Origin: Streptomyces sp. NBC_00306
GTDB lineage: Bacteria; Actinomycetota; Actinomycetes; Streptomycetales; Streptomycetaceae
DNA length: 64,000 nucleotides
Reading direction: 5' to 3'
Assembly: GCF_036169555.1 (NCBI RefSeq)
Contig: NZ_CP108032.1
Span: 6,448,001 to 6,512,000, forward strand
Below are positions 42,708-51,198 of the stretch, in pieces; positions within the stretch are counted from its first letter, which is position 1; every line of letters begins with the position of its first letter. Under the pieces are notes generated by a model. It was given only the letters and a program-made list of their open reading frames with translations, searched no databases and was not told the DNA's origin. A program made the translations under genes and the position numbers.

Positions 42708-43733
42708 ATGACGACTCCCAATGGCGGTCAGGCCACCGCTGCCCACGCTCTCGGCAATGCGCTCGGGCAGGGAATGCCCTTCTCCGCCCAGAGTGCGGGA
42801 CAGGCCTCGCCTCAGCCCTCGTCACCCCAACAGCAGCAGATCGACCCGCAGTTCCTCCCCATACTCGCCGCTCTGGCGCCGGTGATAGCCAGCACTGCGC
42901 AGAGCATCATCAGTAGCCTGGGTGCGCAGCAGGGTCAGCCGCAGGGTGTGGGGGCGGCGCAGCCGCAGAGTGTGAGCCCGCAGTTCCTCCCGGGGTTCCC
43001 GGGTTTGGCGCTGCCGTTCGTGCCGAAGCCGGAGAACCTGATCAGTGGAATCGGCAAGATCTTCGGGCTGAGTGCGCCCGAGGGTCAGCCGCAGACGGCC
43101 GCCGCTGGGGGCCAGTCGCAGCAGATCGACCCGCAGTTCTTCGAGCTCGTCAAGTTCCTGCCGGGCCTGGTGGAGGTCGTCGGCGACGCCGTCAAGAGCC
43201 TGAGTGCGCCCCAGGGCCAGCCGCAGACGGCCACCGCTGGGGGCCAGTCGCAGCAGATCGACCCGCAGTTCCTCCCCATACTCGCCGCTCTGGCGCCGGT
43301 GATAGCCAGCACTGCGCAGAGCATCATCAGTAGCCTGGGTGCGCAGCAGGGTCAGCCGCAGGGTGTGGGGGCGGCGCAGCCGCAGAGTGTGAGTCCGCAG
43401 TTCCTCCCGGGGTTCCCGGGTTTGGCGCTGCCGTTCGTGCCGAAGCCGGAGAACGTGATGAGTTCTATCGGCAAGATGTTCGGGCTGAGTGCGCCCGAGG
43501 GTCAGCCGCAGACGGCCGCCGCTGGGGGCCAGTCGCAGCAGATCGACCCGCAGTTCTTCGAGCTCGTCAAGTTCCTGCCGGGCCTGGTGGAGGTCGTCGG
43601 CGACGCAGTCAAGAGCCTGAGTGCGCCCCAGGGCCAGCCGTCCTACGCGCAGCCGCAGAGTGTGAGCCCGCAGGGCTACGGGGGCACGGCTGGTGACATG
43701 TACAACAAGCTCCGATCTCAGATGGCCGTGTAA
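42708..43733 (+). CDS. Gln/Pro-rich protein with tandem 139-aa duplication
   Basis: 341 aa, ATG 42708 behind GAGAGGAC. About half of it is two nearly identical tandem copies of a 139-residue unit. Each unit has a hydrophobic helix (FLPILAALAPVIASTAQSI), a Gln/Gly/Pro linker (GAQQGQPQG), a second segment (FLPGFPGLALPFVPKP), an amphipathic stretch (IGKIFGLSAPEGQPQ) and a third helix (FFELVKFLPGLVEVVGDAVK). There is no signal peptide. Such repeating amphipathic helices linked by disordered Gln/Pro suggest a self-assembling or membrane-active protein. No family recognised. First gene of the cassette. Confidence 0.8.
   Translation: MTTPNGGQATAAHALGNALGQGMPFSAQSAGQASPQPSSPQQQQIDPQFLPILAALAPVIASTAQSIISSLGAQQGQPQGVGAAQPQSVSPQFLPGFPGLALPFVPKPENLISGIGKIFGLSAPEGQPQTAAAGGQSQQIDPQFFELVKFLPGLVEVVGDAVKSLSAPQGQPQTATAGGQSQQIDPQFLPILAALAPVIASTAQSIISSLGAQQGQPQGVGAAQPQSVSPQFLPGFPGLALPFVPKPENVMSSIGKMFGLSAPEGQPQTAAAGGQSQQIDPQFFELVKFLPGLVEVVGDAVKSLSAPQGQPSYAQPQSVSPQGYGGTAGDMYNKLRSQMAV
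42844..43640 (+). repeat. 417-bp tandem duplication within the Gln/Pro-rich gene
   Basis: Copy 1 is 42844-43260, copy 2 43261-43640 (truncated at its 3' end after 380 bp). DNA identity is near complete, with a few changes around the GIGKI/SIGKM coding region, so the duplication is recent or maintained by gene conversion. Confidence 0.95.
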
Positions 43734-43735
43734 GC

Positions 43736-44014
43736 GTGGGCACCGCAAGCCTCACCGGGGCGGGCCCCGTGCTCTCGCCCGAATCCCGGGACGTCGTGCA
43801 AGGCATGTGTGCGGGAATGCTCCGCCGGATCCATCTCTGGCTGCAGCGCGCTGTGCTGGACGTACCGCAACTCGCGGAGGTCGTACCCACGCTCAGGCAG
43901 GCAGCCAGGCTGTACGGCGAGGGGCAGTACGAGGAGTGCCTCTCGCACGTGATGGCCGTGGGGCGGAAGCTCGAGGAATCACGTGCCGCGCAGCCGACAC
44001 TGCCGCCGCTGTGA
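43736..44014 (+). CDS. Small helical hypothetical protein
   Basis: 92 aa from GTG 43736, two nucleotides after the previous stop. Predicted all-helical (MCAGMLRRIHLWLQRAVLDVPQLAEVVPTLRQAARLY, CLSHVMAVGRKLEESRA), no signal peptide. Its stop overlaps the next gene as GTGA, so it is translated together with it. No family recognised; a partner protein of its neighbours is likely. Confidence 0.7.
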   Translation: MGTASLTGAGPVLSPESRDVVQGMCAGMLRRIHLWLQRAVLDVPQLAEVVPTLRQAARLYGEGQYEECLSHVMAVGRKLEESRAAQPTLPPL

Positions 44015-44283
44015 GCCCTGACATGGAGCTCGGGTCGGCCGGCGGCCGACCCGAGCAGCCCCGCCTCCCGCACATCATCGGCGCCGGCGACCCGGCGGTA
44101 CTGCGCCTCCTCGCGGCCGAACTGGCCCGTGATCCGGAGGTGACCGTCCGCGGACACCACGGCTCCGCCGAGGAACCGACCCTTCTCCTCACCGATATGA
44201 CAGCCGCTCACGCGGAGGTGCTGCGCCGAGCCCATCCCGCGGTGACGATCGAGGTCGACGCGCCGCTCGAACCGTACGCGTAG
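44011..44283 (+). CDS. Small protein resembling a free subtilisin propeptide (I9-like)
   Basis: 90 aa from GTG 44011 (GTGA overlap). The C-terminal half, TLLLTDMTAAHAEVLRRAHP then VTIEVDAPLEPYA, has the beta-alpha-beta pattern and final acidic strand of peptidase inhibitor I9/subtilisin prodomains; the subtilase encoded 98 nt downstream has a similar piece (IFTMTEERARRLNQ, VEIHVERDRRLIY). A separate inhibitor or folding chaperone for that protease is the natural guess. Similarity is short and unverified. Confidence 0.65.
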   Translation: MSPDMELGSAGGRPEQPRLPHIIGAGDPAVLRLLAAELARDPEVTVRGHHGSAEEPTLLLTDMTAAHAEVLRRAHPAVTIEVDAPLEPYA

Positions 44284-44380
44284 CCCTCTCACCGGGGACC
44301 CATGGCGGAGCACCTCGACATGGCGACGCCGTGTCCCCCGACTTCCCCCTCGACACCGCGCCAGGAAAGCGGAGACACCC

Positions 44381-46081
44381 ATGAGCGAGTTCAGCCCCGA
44401 CACATCGGAACAGGAACGCGAAGTGCAGGAGCGCCCCCTGCGCTGGCTGGTGGCACCACTGCCCGGTGCGGTACTGCCGCAGGGCGTGAGCCCCGTGCCG
44501 CCCGAGTCGGTCTTCGACCGTCTCGCGGCCGAAAGGGACGTCCAATTGTGCGGGCACATCGTGCCCGGTGAGCGGCTCCAGACTCTGTCGGAAGGCGACG
44601 CGTTTCCGGAGGTCGGGATCTTCACGATGACGGAGGAGCGGGCCCGCCGACTCAACCAGGACGTCGAGATCCACGTGGAGCGCGACCGCCGGCTGATCTA
44701 CGGCATGCCCGTGGCGTCCTCGGACGACGCCCTGGTCGTGCAACCCGCAGCCGTGCCACTCCTGGCAAGCACGCTCAGCCTTGCGTTCTCCGTCCGGGGC
44801 AGTGACGGCACTCCCGTGCCACAGGCGACGGTGTCACTGAGAGGGTCTGCGTGGCCCGCCCAGGGCGTCACCGGGCCGGACGGACGCGTCGTCATCTCCG
44901 TCAACGGCGAAACCCCGGGATCTATCGACGCGGTCTACGTCAAGGCCGAGCAAGGGCACTGGGACCGCTGGCTGATGCGACCCCAACTGGTCACTGACGG
45001 GGACAACGTGGTCACCTTGGTGCGCCTGGACCAGACCGTGCCGGACTTTCCCGGCCGCCAGATGTTCGGCTGGGGACAGCGGGCGATGCACCTCGATCGC
45101 ATCCCGCCCTCGTACCGCGCCCATGGGATCAAGGTCGCGGTCATCGACTCGGGCATCGCCACATCCCACCCCGACCTCGCCGGTCGTGTGGTCGGCGGTG
45201 TGGACGCGGCGGAAGGCGCGGACTGGAGCGTCGATGTCATCGGGCACGGAACTCACTGCGCGGGCACGATCGCAGGTGCCGACACCGGTACGGGAATCAT
45301 CGGCTCCGCCACGGAAGCCGAAATTCATGCGTGCAGGATCTTCCCCGGTGGACGCATCAGCGCCTTGCTCGCCTCTCTGGACTACTGCATCGAGCACGAC
45401 ATCGATGTGGTCAACCTCAGCCTCGGTACCGGGGAGCACTCGCCGCTGGTCGCACAGAAGATCGCGGCCGGCCGCGGCATCGGCATGGCGTGCATCGCCG
45501 CATCCGGGAACAACGGCACGGACCAGGTCCTCTTTCCGGGATCACTCGACACCGTGCTGACCGTCGCCGCCATGGGCAAGAAGGGAGAGTGTCCGGAGGA
45601 CAGCTCCCACGCCTTCCAGGTGTTCGGCGAGCCCACGGCCGAGGGCTACTTCTCCGGCAAGTTCAGCTCCCACGGTCCGGCGGTCGATGTTTGCGCGCCG
45701 GGAGTGGCGGTCATCTCCTCGGTACCGCCGCAGGGGTACGCCGCGCAGGACGGGACGTCCATGGCCGCCCCCCATGTCGCGAGCCTTGCCGCTCTGGCAC
45801 TGGCACACCACCCGGATTTCCAGGAGCAGTTCGCCACCCGCAACGAGGCTCGGGTGGAGCGGCTGTTCCAGATCCTGCGGGACAGCTGCGATCCGCTCGA
45901 CTTCGGTGACCCGCGCCGCTCCGGTGCCGGGATGCCCAATGCCGTTCGCGCCCTCGGGCTGGAGTCCGGCACGCTGCTCGGCGCGGCCGCCGCGCCGGAA
46001 ACCGGGAGCTTCACCCGTTCGACCGCCGCGGCGGCGGTCGAGGAACTCGGACAGGAACTCGCACGAATCGGCATCTCCTGA
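44381..46081 (+). CDS. Subtilisin-like (S8) serine protease without signal peptide
   Basis: 566 aa, ATG 44381, GGAG about 9 nt before. Residues 1-110: prodomain-like region; about 125-205: a beta-sandwich of the carboxypeptidase-regulatory type (LSLAFSVRGSDGTPVPQATVSLRG); 245-530: S8 catalytic domain with triad D256 (VAVIDSGIATSHPDL), H289 (GHGTHCAGTIAG) and S460 (GTSMAAPHVASLAAL) and oxyanion Asn in AASGNNG. No export signal is visible, so it acts in the cytoplasm or leaves by lysis. It is the centrepiece of the cassette. Confidence 0.95.
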   Translation: MSEFSPDTSEQEREVQERPLRWLVAPLPGAVLPQGVSPVPPESVFDRLAAERDVQLCGHIVPGERLQTLSEGDAFPEVGIFTMTEERARRLNQDVEIHVERDRRLIYGMPVASSDDALVVQPAAVPLLASTLSLAFSVRGSDGTPVPQATVSLRGSAWPAQGVTGPDGRVVISVNGETPGSIDAVYVKAEQGHWDRWLMRPQLVTDGDNVVTLVRLDQTVPDFPGRQMFGWGQRAMHLDRIPPSYRAHGIKVAVIDSGIATSHPDLAGRVVGGVDAAEGADWSVDVIGHGTHCAGTIAGADTGTGIIGSATEAEIHACRIFPGGRISALLASLDYCIEHDIDVVNLSLGTGEHSPLVAQKIAAGRGIGMACIAASGNNGTDQVLFPGSLDTVLTVAAMGKKGECPEDSSHAFQVFGEPTAEGYFSGKFSSHGPAVDVCAPGVAVISSVPPQGYAAQDGTSMAAPHVASLAALALAHHPDFQEQFATRNEARVERLFQILRDSCDPLDFGDPRRSGAGMPNAVRALGLESGTLLGAAAAPETGSFTRSTAAAAVEELGQELARIGIS

Positions 46082-46134
46082 TGGCTTCCCGCCGCTGACG
46101 GCCGGGCCGCGTGCACGGACACGAGGAGGACAGC

Positions 46135-46455
46135 ATGGACGGGACGGGCGACCGGACGGAGAGCAGGATCCAGCAGATCCGGGCATGGGCCGGCCTGCTC
46201 GTCGTAGGCCTGGGCGACCTGGCCATTTCGGCGGCCGCGATCTGGGGCGTCACCCATGTGGACGGCTCCGAAGCCGTTGCGGTCCTCACCAGCGCGTTCA
46301 CGGCGATCAGTGCCATGACGACCGCGTACTTCGGCATCCGAGCCGCGACGAACGCCGCCCAATCCGGCGGGGCTCAGCCCTTGGCACCTCTGGGCCCCCT
46401 GTCGTCGCCCCCAGCCGCCCCTTCGCCGGTCGGCCGTGCGACAAGCGGCCCGTGA
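46135..46455 (+). CDS. Two-helix membrane protein, holin-like
   Basis: 106 aa, ATG 46135 directly after GAGGAGGACAGC. Two transmembrane helices (WAGLLVVGLGDLAISAAAIWG and AVAVLTSAFTAISAMTTAYFG) joined by a short loop, a charged N-terminus and a Pro/Ala-rich tail (LAPLGPLSSPPAAPSP). Small size, topology and location before two putative wall hydrolases are those of phage class II holins; sequence similarity to a named holin family is not established. Confidence 0.7.
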   Translation: MDGTGDRTESRIQQIRAWAGLLVVGLGDLAISAAAIWGVTHVDGSEAVAVLTSAFTAISAMTTAYFGIRAATNAAQSGGAQPLAPLGPLSSPPAAPSPVGRATSGP

Positions 46456-46510
46456 CCTCGGGGACATCCAACGCAGGCCACACCGCTGCGACTCGAGGAA
46501 GGTGTTTCCC

Positions 46511-47194
46511 ATGTCATGGAGAGTTGCGCGGTGCCTGGATGTTCTGCTGCGCCAGATCGACGGGAGATTCCCCCACCGCGACAGGGCGAGCGACGGGGCG
46601 ATCGGCGACGCCGACCACCAGAAGCGCGACAGCGACCACAACCCCTGGTACGGGCCGGGCATCGTCACAGCGAGGGACTTCACCCACGACCTGGTGAACG
46701 GAGTCGACATCGGCCCCTTCACCCGTGAACTGGCAGAGACGCGCGACCGGAGGATCAAGTACATCATCGCCAACGGGCTGATCCTGGACTCGCGGTCATG
46801 GCAGTGGAATCCGTACCACGGCAACAACCCGCACACCCGGCACTTCCACCTGTCCGTCGTGGCCGATCCGGTCTGCGACGACACCAGCCCGTGGGCCGTC
46901 CCGACGCTCGGTGAGGTGCCGAGCGAGGGGGGCGACGACGCGAACCCGGCGATGTTCACGACCTGGGGGACGTCGGTGAACGTCCGCGCAGAACCGCGTC
47001 TGGACGCTGCCGTCGTGCGGGTCCTGCCCGGGCCCACTCGGGTCCATGTCCGGTGCCAGACGCATGGCGACCTCGTTCGTGCCGCGGGCCTCACCAATGA
47101 CGCCTGGTCCTTCGTTCCGGACCTGGGCGGTTACGTGTCCAACATCTTCGTTGACCATCCCGACGCCTGGCTGCCGGGTGTCGACGAATGCTGA
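46511..47194 (+). CDS. M15-like peptidase with SH3-like domain
   Basis: 227 aa, ATG 46511, GAGGAAGG 8 nt before. Residues 1-125 resemble D-Ala-D-Ala/L-Ala-D-Glu peptidases of the VanY/M15 type: RDSDHNPW with H43, ARDFTH with D56, and HTRHFHLSV with H111/H113 as zinc ligands. Residues about 150-225 are an SH3b-like wall-binding domain (SVNVRAEPRLDAAVVRVL, GYVSNIFVDHP). No signal peptide, as in many phage endolysins. It would cut peptidoglycan cross-bridges or stem peptides. Confidence 0.8.
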   Translation: MSWRVARCLDVLLRQIDGRFPHRDRASDGAIGDADHQKRDSDHNPWYGPGIVTARDFTHDLVNGVDIGPFTRELAETRDRRIKYIIANGLILDSRSWQWNPYHGNNPHTRHFHLSVVADPVCDDTSPWAVPTLGEVPSEGGDDANPAMFTTWGTSVNVRAEPRLDAAVVRVLPGPTRVHVRCQTHGDLVRAAGLTNDAWSFVPDLGGYVSNIFVDHPDAWLPGVDEC

Positions 47195-47234
47195 GCAGGG
47201 TCGTCCCACGGGACGACGCCGAGAGGAGCCCGCG

Positions 47235-48164
47235 ATGCACCAGAGCGTGAGAGAAGCGTTCATGCCGTTCAGCAAGCCGCTCGAGGGCCGCCTCGATTTC
47301 ATGTACCTGGACGTGAAGGGCCTCGTGTCCACTGGCGTGGGCAATCTGCTGGATGCCGACGACCCGTCGGCATTCGGCAGCAACCCGAACCCACTCCCGG
47401 ATATTTTCACCCTGGACTGGTTCGACAAGGACACCGGCGTACTGGCGGACCGGGCCGAGATCGAGGAGGAGTATCGAAAGGTCAAGTTCAGTGGCACGTC
47501 CCTGGCGACGACTGATCAAAAGGGAGCCGTGACACGGCTGCGGACCTCTCAGCAGGCCATCGACGCGCTCGTGACGCGCAAGCTGGACTCCTTCGAGAAC
47601 TCCCTGCGGGGACGTGACATGTTCGCGGGGTACGACGGTTGGCCGGCCGACGGTCAGCTCGGCCTCCTCAGCATGGCCTGGGCCATGGGCCCTCTCTTCC
47701 GCTTTCCGAAGTTCCAGGCAGCTGCCGCGTCCGGGGACTGGCTGACCATGGCGCAGGAGTGCAGGATGACGGAGGCCGCAAACCCGGGGATCATCCCGCG
47801 CAACGTGAGAAACGGCCTGCTCTTCACGCTTGCCGGATGGGTGACGACTCTTCCGGACGGTGATCACGGCAGGCTCGTGTTCGACCCCGTGCGCAGGCTC
47901 GACGACTGGATGCGCTCAGGGGATCATCCCGTTCCGCTGAACCTGACGATCGGGCTGCAGAAGGCACTGGAGACACTCGGCTTCGACCCCAAAGGGCTCG
48001 ACGGAATCATCGGGAAGGGGACCCGCGCCGCCCTCACAGCATTTCAGGCCTCGCTGGCGCTCACGCAGACGCCTGGGGTGTCCAGCGTCACCGACGTTCC
48101 GCAGGAAACCATGGTCGCACTGCGGGCCGGTCTCAACGCCAGAGGAGTCGCCTGCTTCCCCTGA
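47235..48164 (+). CDS. Lysozyme-like protein with C-terminal peptidoglycan-binding domain
   Basis: 309 aa, ATG 47235 after GAGGAG. The start (FSKPLEGRLDFMYLDVKGLVSTGVGNLLD) has the Glu (E17), Asp and Thr/Gly layout of T4-lysozyme-type GH24 enzymes, and GLLSMAWAMGPLFRFP resembles the later conserved helix. Residues 235-305 form a PG_binding_1 domain (IGLQKALETLGFDPKGLDGIIGKGTRAALTAFQ). No signal peptide. With the M15-like enzyme it provides two wall-cutting activities; the last gene of the cassette. Confidence 0.75.
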   Translation: MHQSVREAFMPFSKPLEGRLDFMYLDVKGLVSTGVGNLLDADDPSAFGSNPNPLPDIFTLDWFDKDTGVLADRAEIEEEYRKVKFSGTSLATTDQKGAVTRLRTSQQAIDALVTRKLDSFENSLRGRDMFAGYDGWPADGQLGLLSMAWAMGPLFRFPKFQAAAASGDWLTMAQECRMTEAANPGIIPRNVRNGLLFTLAGWVTTLPDGDHGRLVFDPVRRLDDWMRSGDHPVPLNLTIGLQKALETLGFDPKGLDGIIGKGTRAALTAFQASLALTQTPGVSSVTDVPQETMVALRAGLNARGVACFP

Positions 48165-48663
48165 GCAACGCTGCCGGTTCGGCCGGCTCCGGGCGTTCAC
48201 GCAGCCGTTCGAGAGCGGCGTCCGTCAAGCGCTCGCAGCCTGCTAGGGCTGCGGCAGGCCCCAGTTGTTGCCGTACCAGGTCCTCGAAGACCGCGACCGA
48301 TCCGCACGGCTCGTGCCGCAGGCGGCACGGGCGGGCGGACCACCACCCAGCGCGTGGAGTCCGCGTGTCACCGTGATGTGCCAGCTCCATGTCACTGTCG
48401 CGCGGCTGGAGTTGGGGACGGCATCTGTCGTCGGCTCCGGCCTGAACCAGCCCAACGGCAAAGGAATTCATCACCGCACGACACAGAAGGAGTACGAAGG
48501 TTCTGCACGACGTACGGCAATGCCGGGCGGGCGAACCAACGTCGGTCGAGGCGGGAGAATCCGTCGTCACCCCTTGCGCGTCGGCTCGGACACTCCAGCC
48601 CGACCATCACCTGCCGCGCTCGGGGCTCTGCCCTCTCGCGGTGGTGGCCCTCGCCGTGATCAC
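48165..48663. other. Region between the cassette and corA
   Basis: About 500 bp. Several frames are open, including a minus-strand frame from 48461 to 48243 ending in WYGNNWGLPQP and another ending at 48133, but none has a start with a ribosome site or a recognisable motif. Possibly remains of a lost gene; no gene is called. Confidence 0.4.
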
Positions 48664-49803
48664 TCAGAGCCAGCGACGCCGCTTGAAGATGAAGTACAGG
48701 CTCGTACACACCAGGCCCATCAGGCCGATGGCAAACGGATAGCCGAACCCCCAGCCCAGCTCCGGCATGTTCTCGAAGTTCATCCCGTAGATCGTGCCGA
48801 CCAGCGTCGGGGCGAAGAGGATGGCGGCCCAGCTGGAGATCTTCTTGATCTCCTCGTTCTGCTCGAAGCCCGCCTCCGCCAGTGCCCGCATCTCCGCGTT
48901 CTGCTGCTGCGTGACCAGCGTCGCGTTCACCGTGAGGATGTCCGAGAGCGCCTGGCGGAAGCCGTCGACGCGCTCACTGGTGTGGGTCACGTGGTCGGCG
49001 ACGTCCCGCAGATAGCGCTGGAGTTCCTCGTCGGTGCCGTACTTCGCGAAGCCGGCCATCAGACCGTGCAGCATCCCGACCAGCGGACGGGTGGCCCGCT
49101 GGAACTCGACCATTTCCCGGGACAGTTCGTAGATGCGGCGGGAGACCGCCGGGTCTCCGCCGAACACCTCGGTCTCGATCTCGTCGATGTCGTTCTGCAC
49201 ACCCGTGACGACCGGGGCGTACCCGTCGACCACGCTGTCCAGGATGGCGTACAGCACCGCTTCCGGTCCCAGCGCCAGGAGTTCGGGGTTCTCCTCCATA
49301 CGGTGGCGTACCGCGGACAGGTCCGGGGCCGCGCCGTGGCGGACCGTGATGAGGAAGTCCTTGCCCACGAACACATGCAGCTCGCCGAAGTCGACCTCCT
49401 CCTGGGCGTCGAGGTAGCGCGCGGCGCGCAGGACCACGAAGAGCGTGTCGCCGTAGCGCTCCAGCTTGGGGCGCTGATGGGCCTCCATCGCGTCCTCGAC
49501 GGCCAGTTCGTGCAGGTCGAACTCTGCGGCCAGCGAGAGGAGTTCAGCCTCGGACGGACGGTGCAGTCCGATCCAGGCCATGCCGTCGGGGTACTCGTGC
49601 AGCTCGCGGTAGGTCTCGGCGAGCGAGTCCGGGGTCGAGACACGACGGCCCTCGCGGTACAGCGACGCCTGGACGACGCTGCCCTGGTCCTTGTGCACCG
49701 GACCGGCGCCGGGGGGCTCGGTGCCCGCATCGTTCTCCGGCGGAGAGCCGCCCGGGGGCTGGGGCCGGCGGCGCCACTGGGGTCGCTTCGGCGTCAACGG
49801 CAT
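48664..49803 (-). CDS. corA: CorA-family magnesium/cobalt transporter
   Basis: 379 aa, ATG 49803 behind GGAGGTGAG. The large cytoplasmic domain is followed by two C-terminal transmembrane helices with the signature GMNF (IYGMNFENMPELGWGFGYP). Basic C-terminus (KRRRWL) as in the family. A low-complexity N-terminus of about 45 residues is additional. The pentameric channel imports Mg2+ or Co2+ down the membrane potential. Confidence 0.95.
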   Translation of the reverse strand: MPLTPKRPQWRRRPQPPGGSPPENDAGTEPPGAGPVHKDQGSVVQASLYREGRRVSTPDSLAETYRELHEYPDGMAWIGLHRPSEAELLSLAAEFDLHELAVEDAMEAHQRPKLERYGDTLFVVLRAARYLDAQEEVDFGELHVFVGKDFLITVRHGAAPDLSAVRHRMEENPELLALGPEAVLYAILDSVVDGYAPVVTGVQNDIDEIETEVFGGDPAVSRRIYELSREMVEFQRATRPLVGMLHGLMAGFAKYGTDEELQRYLRDVADHVTHTSERVDGFRQALSDILTVNATLVTQQQNAEMRALAEAGFEQNEEIKKISSWAAILFAPTLVGTIYGMNFENMPELGWGFGYPFAIGLMGLVCTSLYFIFKRRRWL

Positions 49804-50011
49804 CGGCGTCTCACCTCCCACGTCGGTCGGCGGCGCGCAGGGAGACGTGCGCCGCCACGGCCTCGGTGCAGGATATCCACGTCGCATCGGCGGGTACGAC
49901 CGACAGGCGTCCGTGGCGCCGCCGGGGGAGTGTCCCCGGGCGCGGCATCACACCCCCACCGCACGCCCTTGAGGACCGAAGGTGTCCGCAAGTCTGAGTA
50001 GCGTGTGGTCC

Positions 50012-51148
50012 ATGGCCCCGAAGACGACGCATCCCGTGATCGGCAGGCGCGCCCTCAACCGCGCCACCCTCGAACGTCAGCTCCTGCTGCGCCGCGCGCC
50101 CCGTTCGGAGATGTCCGTCAAGGGCGCCGTCGAGCACCTCGTCGGCCTCCAGGCGCAGAACGTGAAACCGCCGTACTACGCCCTCGCGGCGCGGCTCGAC
50201 GGCTTCCGCCCCGAAGAGCTCTCCGCGCTGATGGCGTCCCGCGAGGTCGCGCGCCTGGTCACCCTGCGATCCACCATCCATACGCACTCCGCGGACGACT
50301 GCCTCAGCCTGCGGCCGTTTGCCCAGGCCGGCGGCCCCGACCGGGAGCTGAGGATGTTCCAGTCCCGCGGCGGGCTGGACGGGGTCGATCCCGACCGGCT
50401 CCGTACCGTCGCCCGCGAGGTGGTCGAGGAGGAGCCGCGGACCCTGGGGCAACTGCGCGAGGAGCTGCTGAAGCAGTGGCCGGACGCCGATCCCTTCTCC
50501 CTGTCGGTCGCCGCCCGCTGCGTACTGCCCCTGGTGCAGATCACGCCGCGCGGCGAGTGGGGCCGCAGCGGTCAGGTCGTGCTGACGACGGCCGAGCGGT
50601 GGTTCGGCCGGGAGTCGTCGCCGGCGGCGTCCGCCGACGAGGTCGTACGGCGGTATCTGGCCGCCTTCGGGCCCGCGTCGGTCAAGGACATGCAGACGTG
50701 GTGCGGGCTGACCCGGATGCGGCAGGTCTTCGAGCGGCAGCGGCCCGGCCTCGTCGTCCTCCAGGACGAGAAGGGCGTGGAGCTGTTCGACCTCCCGGAC
50801 GCGCCCCGGCCCGACGAGGACATCCCCGCCCCGCCGCGCTTCCTGCCCGAGTTCGACAATCTGCTGCTCTCGCACGCCGACCGCAGCCGCGTGGTGGCCG
50901 ACGACCACAAGAGCCTGACCTGGCGCGGCAACCAGGCGTACTCCACGCTGCTCGTGGACGGCTTCCTCGCCGGGATCTGGCGGTCGGTGGAGGAGAAGGA
51001 CACGGTGAGCCTGACGATCCAGGCCTTCGGGAAACTCAGCCGCGCGCAGCGCGACGCGGTGGCCGCGGAGGGGGAGTCGATGCTCTCCACCCTGTCCACG
51101 GCCACCGCGCACGACATCCGCTTCGGGGACGTTCTCGGTACGTCCTGA
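50012..51148 (+). CDS. Winged-helix (HTH_42) AlkZ-like DNA glycosylase
   Basis: 378 aa from ATG 50012. The YcaQ/AlkZ superfamily layout of tandem winged helices and beta barrel is present; LVGLQAQNVKPPYY holds the catalytic-type Q47-A48-Q49 (QxQ) motif, and TLRSTIHTHSADD and FLPEFDNLLLSHADRSR are further family signatures. Characterised members remove alkylated or crosslinked bases, several as self-resistance enzymes for DNA-damaging natural products. No biosynthetic genes adjoin it here, so this one is probably a general or orphan repair enzyme. Confidence 0.85.
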   Translation: MAPKTTHPVIGRRALNRATLERQLLLRRAPRSEMSVKGAVEHLVGLQAQNVKPPYYALAARLDGFRPEELSALMASREVARLVTLRSTIHTHSADDCLSLRPFAQAGGPDRELRMFQSRGGLDGVDPDRLRTVAREVVEEEPRTLGQLREELLKQWPDADPFSLSVAARCVLPLVQITPRGEWGRSGQVVLTTAERWFGRESSPAASADEVVRRYLAAFGPASVKDMQTWCGLTRMRQVFERQRPGLVVLQDEKGVELFDLPDAPRPDEDIPAPPRFLPEFDNLLLSHADRSRVVADDHKSLTWRGNQAYSTLLVDGFLAGIWRSVEEKDTVSLTIQAFGKLSRAQRDAVAAEGESMLSTLSTATAHDIRFGDVLGTS

Positions 51149-51198
51149 TCGGAGCCCGACGTCCTCATCGGCCCTGAGTCCCGCTCAGTACGTCCCGG

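Noticed and set aside
42844..43640. Repeat array as CRISPR
   Set aside because: It is one 417-bp in-frame duplication inside a protein gene, not short repeats with unique spacers.
42708..48164. Contractile injection system or prophage
   Set aside because: No sheath, tube, baseplate, capsid, terminase or integrase genes are present; only lysis-type proteins and a protease are seen.
48133..48570. Minus-strand open frame downstream of the cassette
   Set aside because: Some protein-like phrases (SVAVFEDLVRQQLG) occur but it overlaps the end of the lysozyme-like gene and has no start signal or family.
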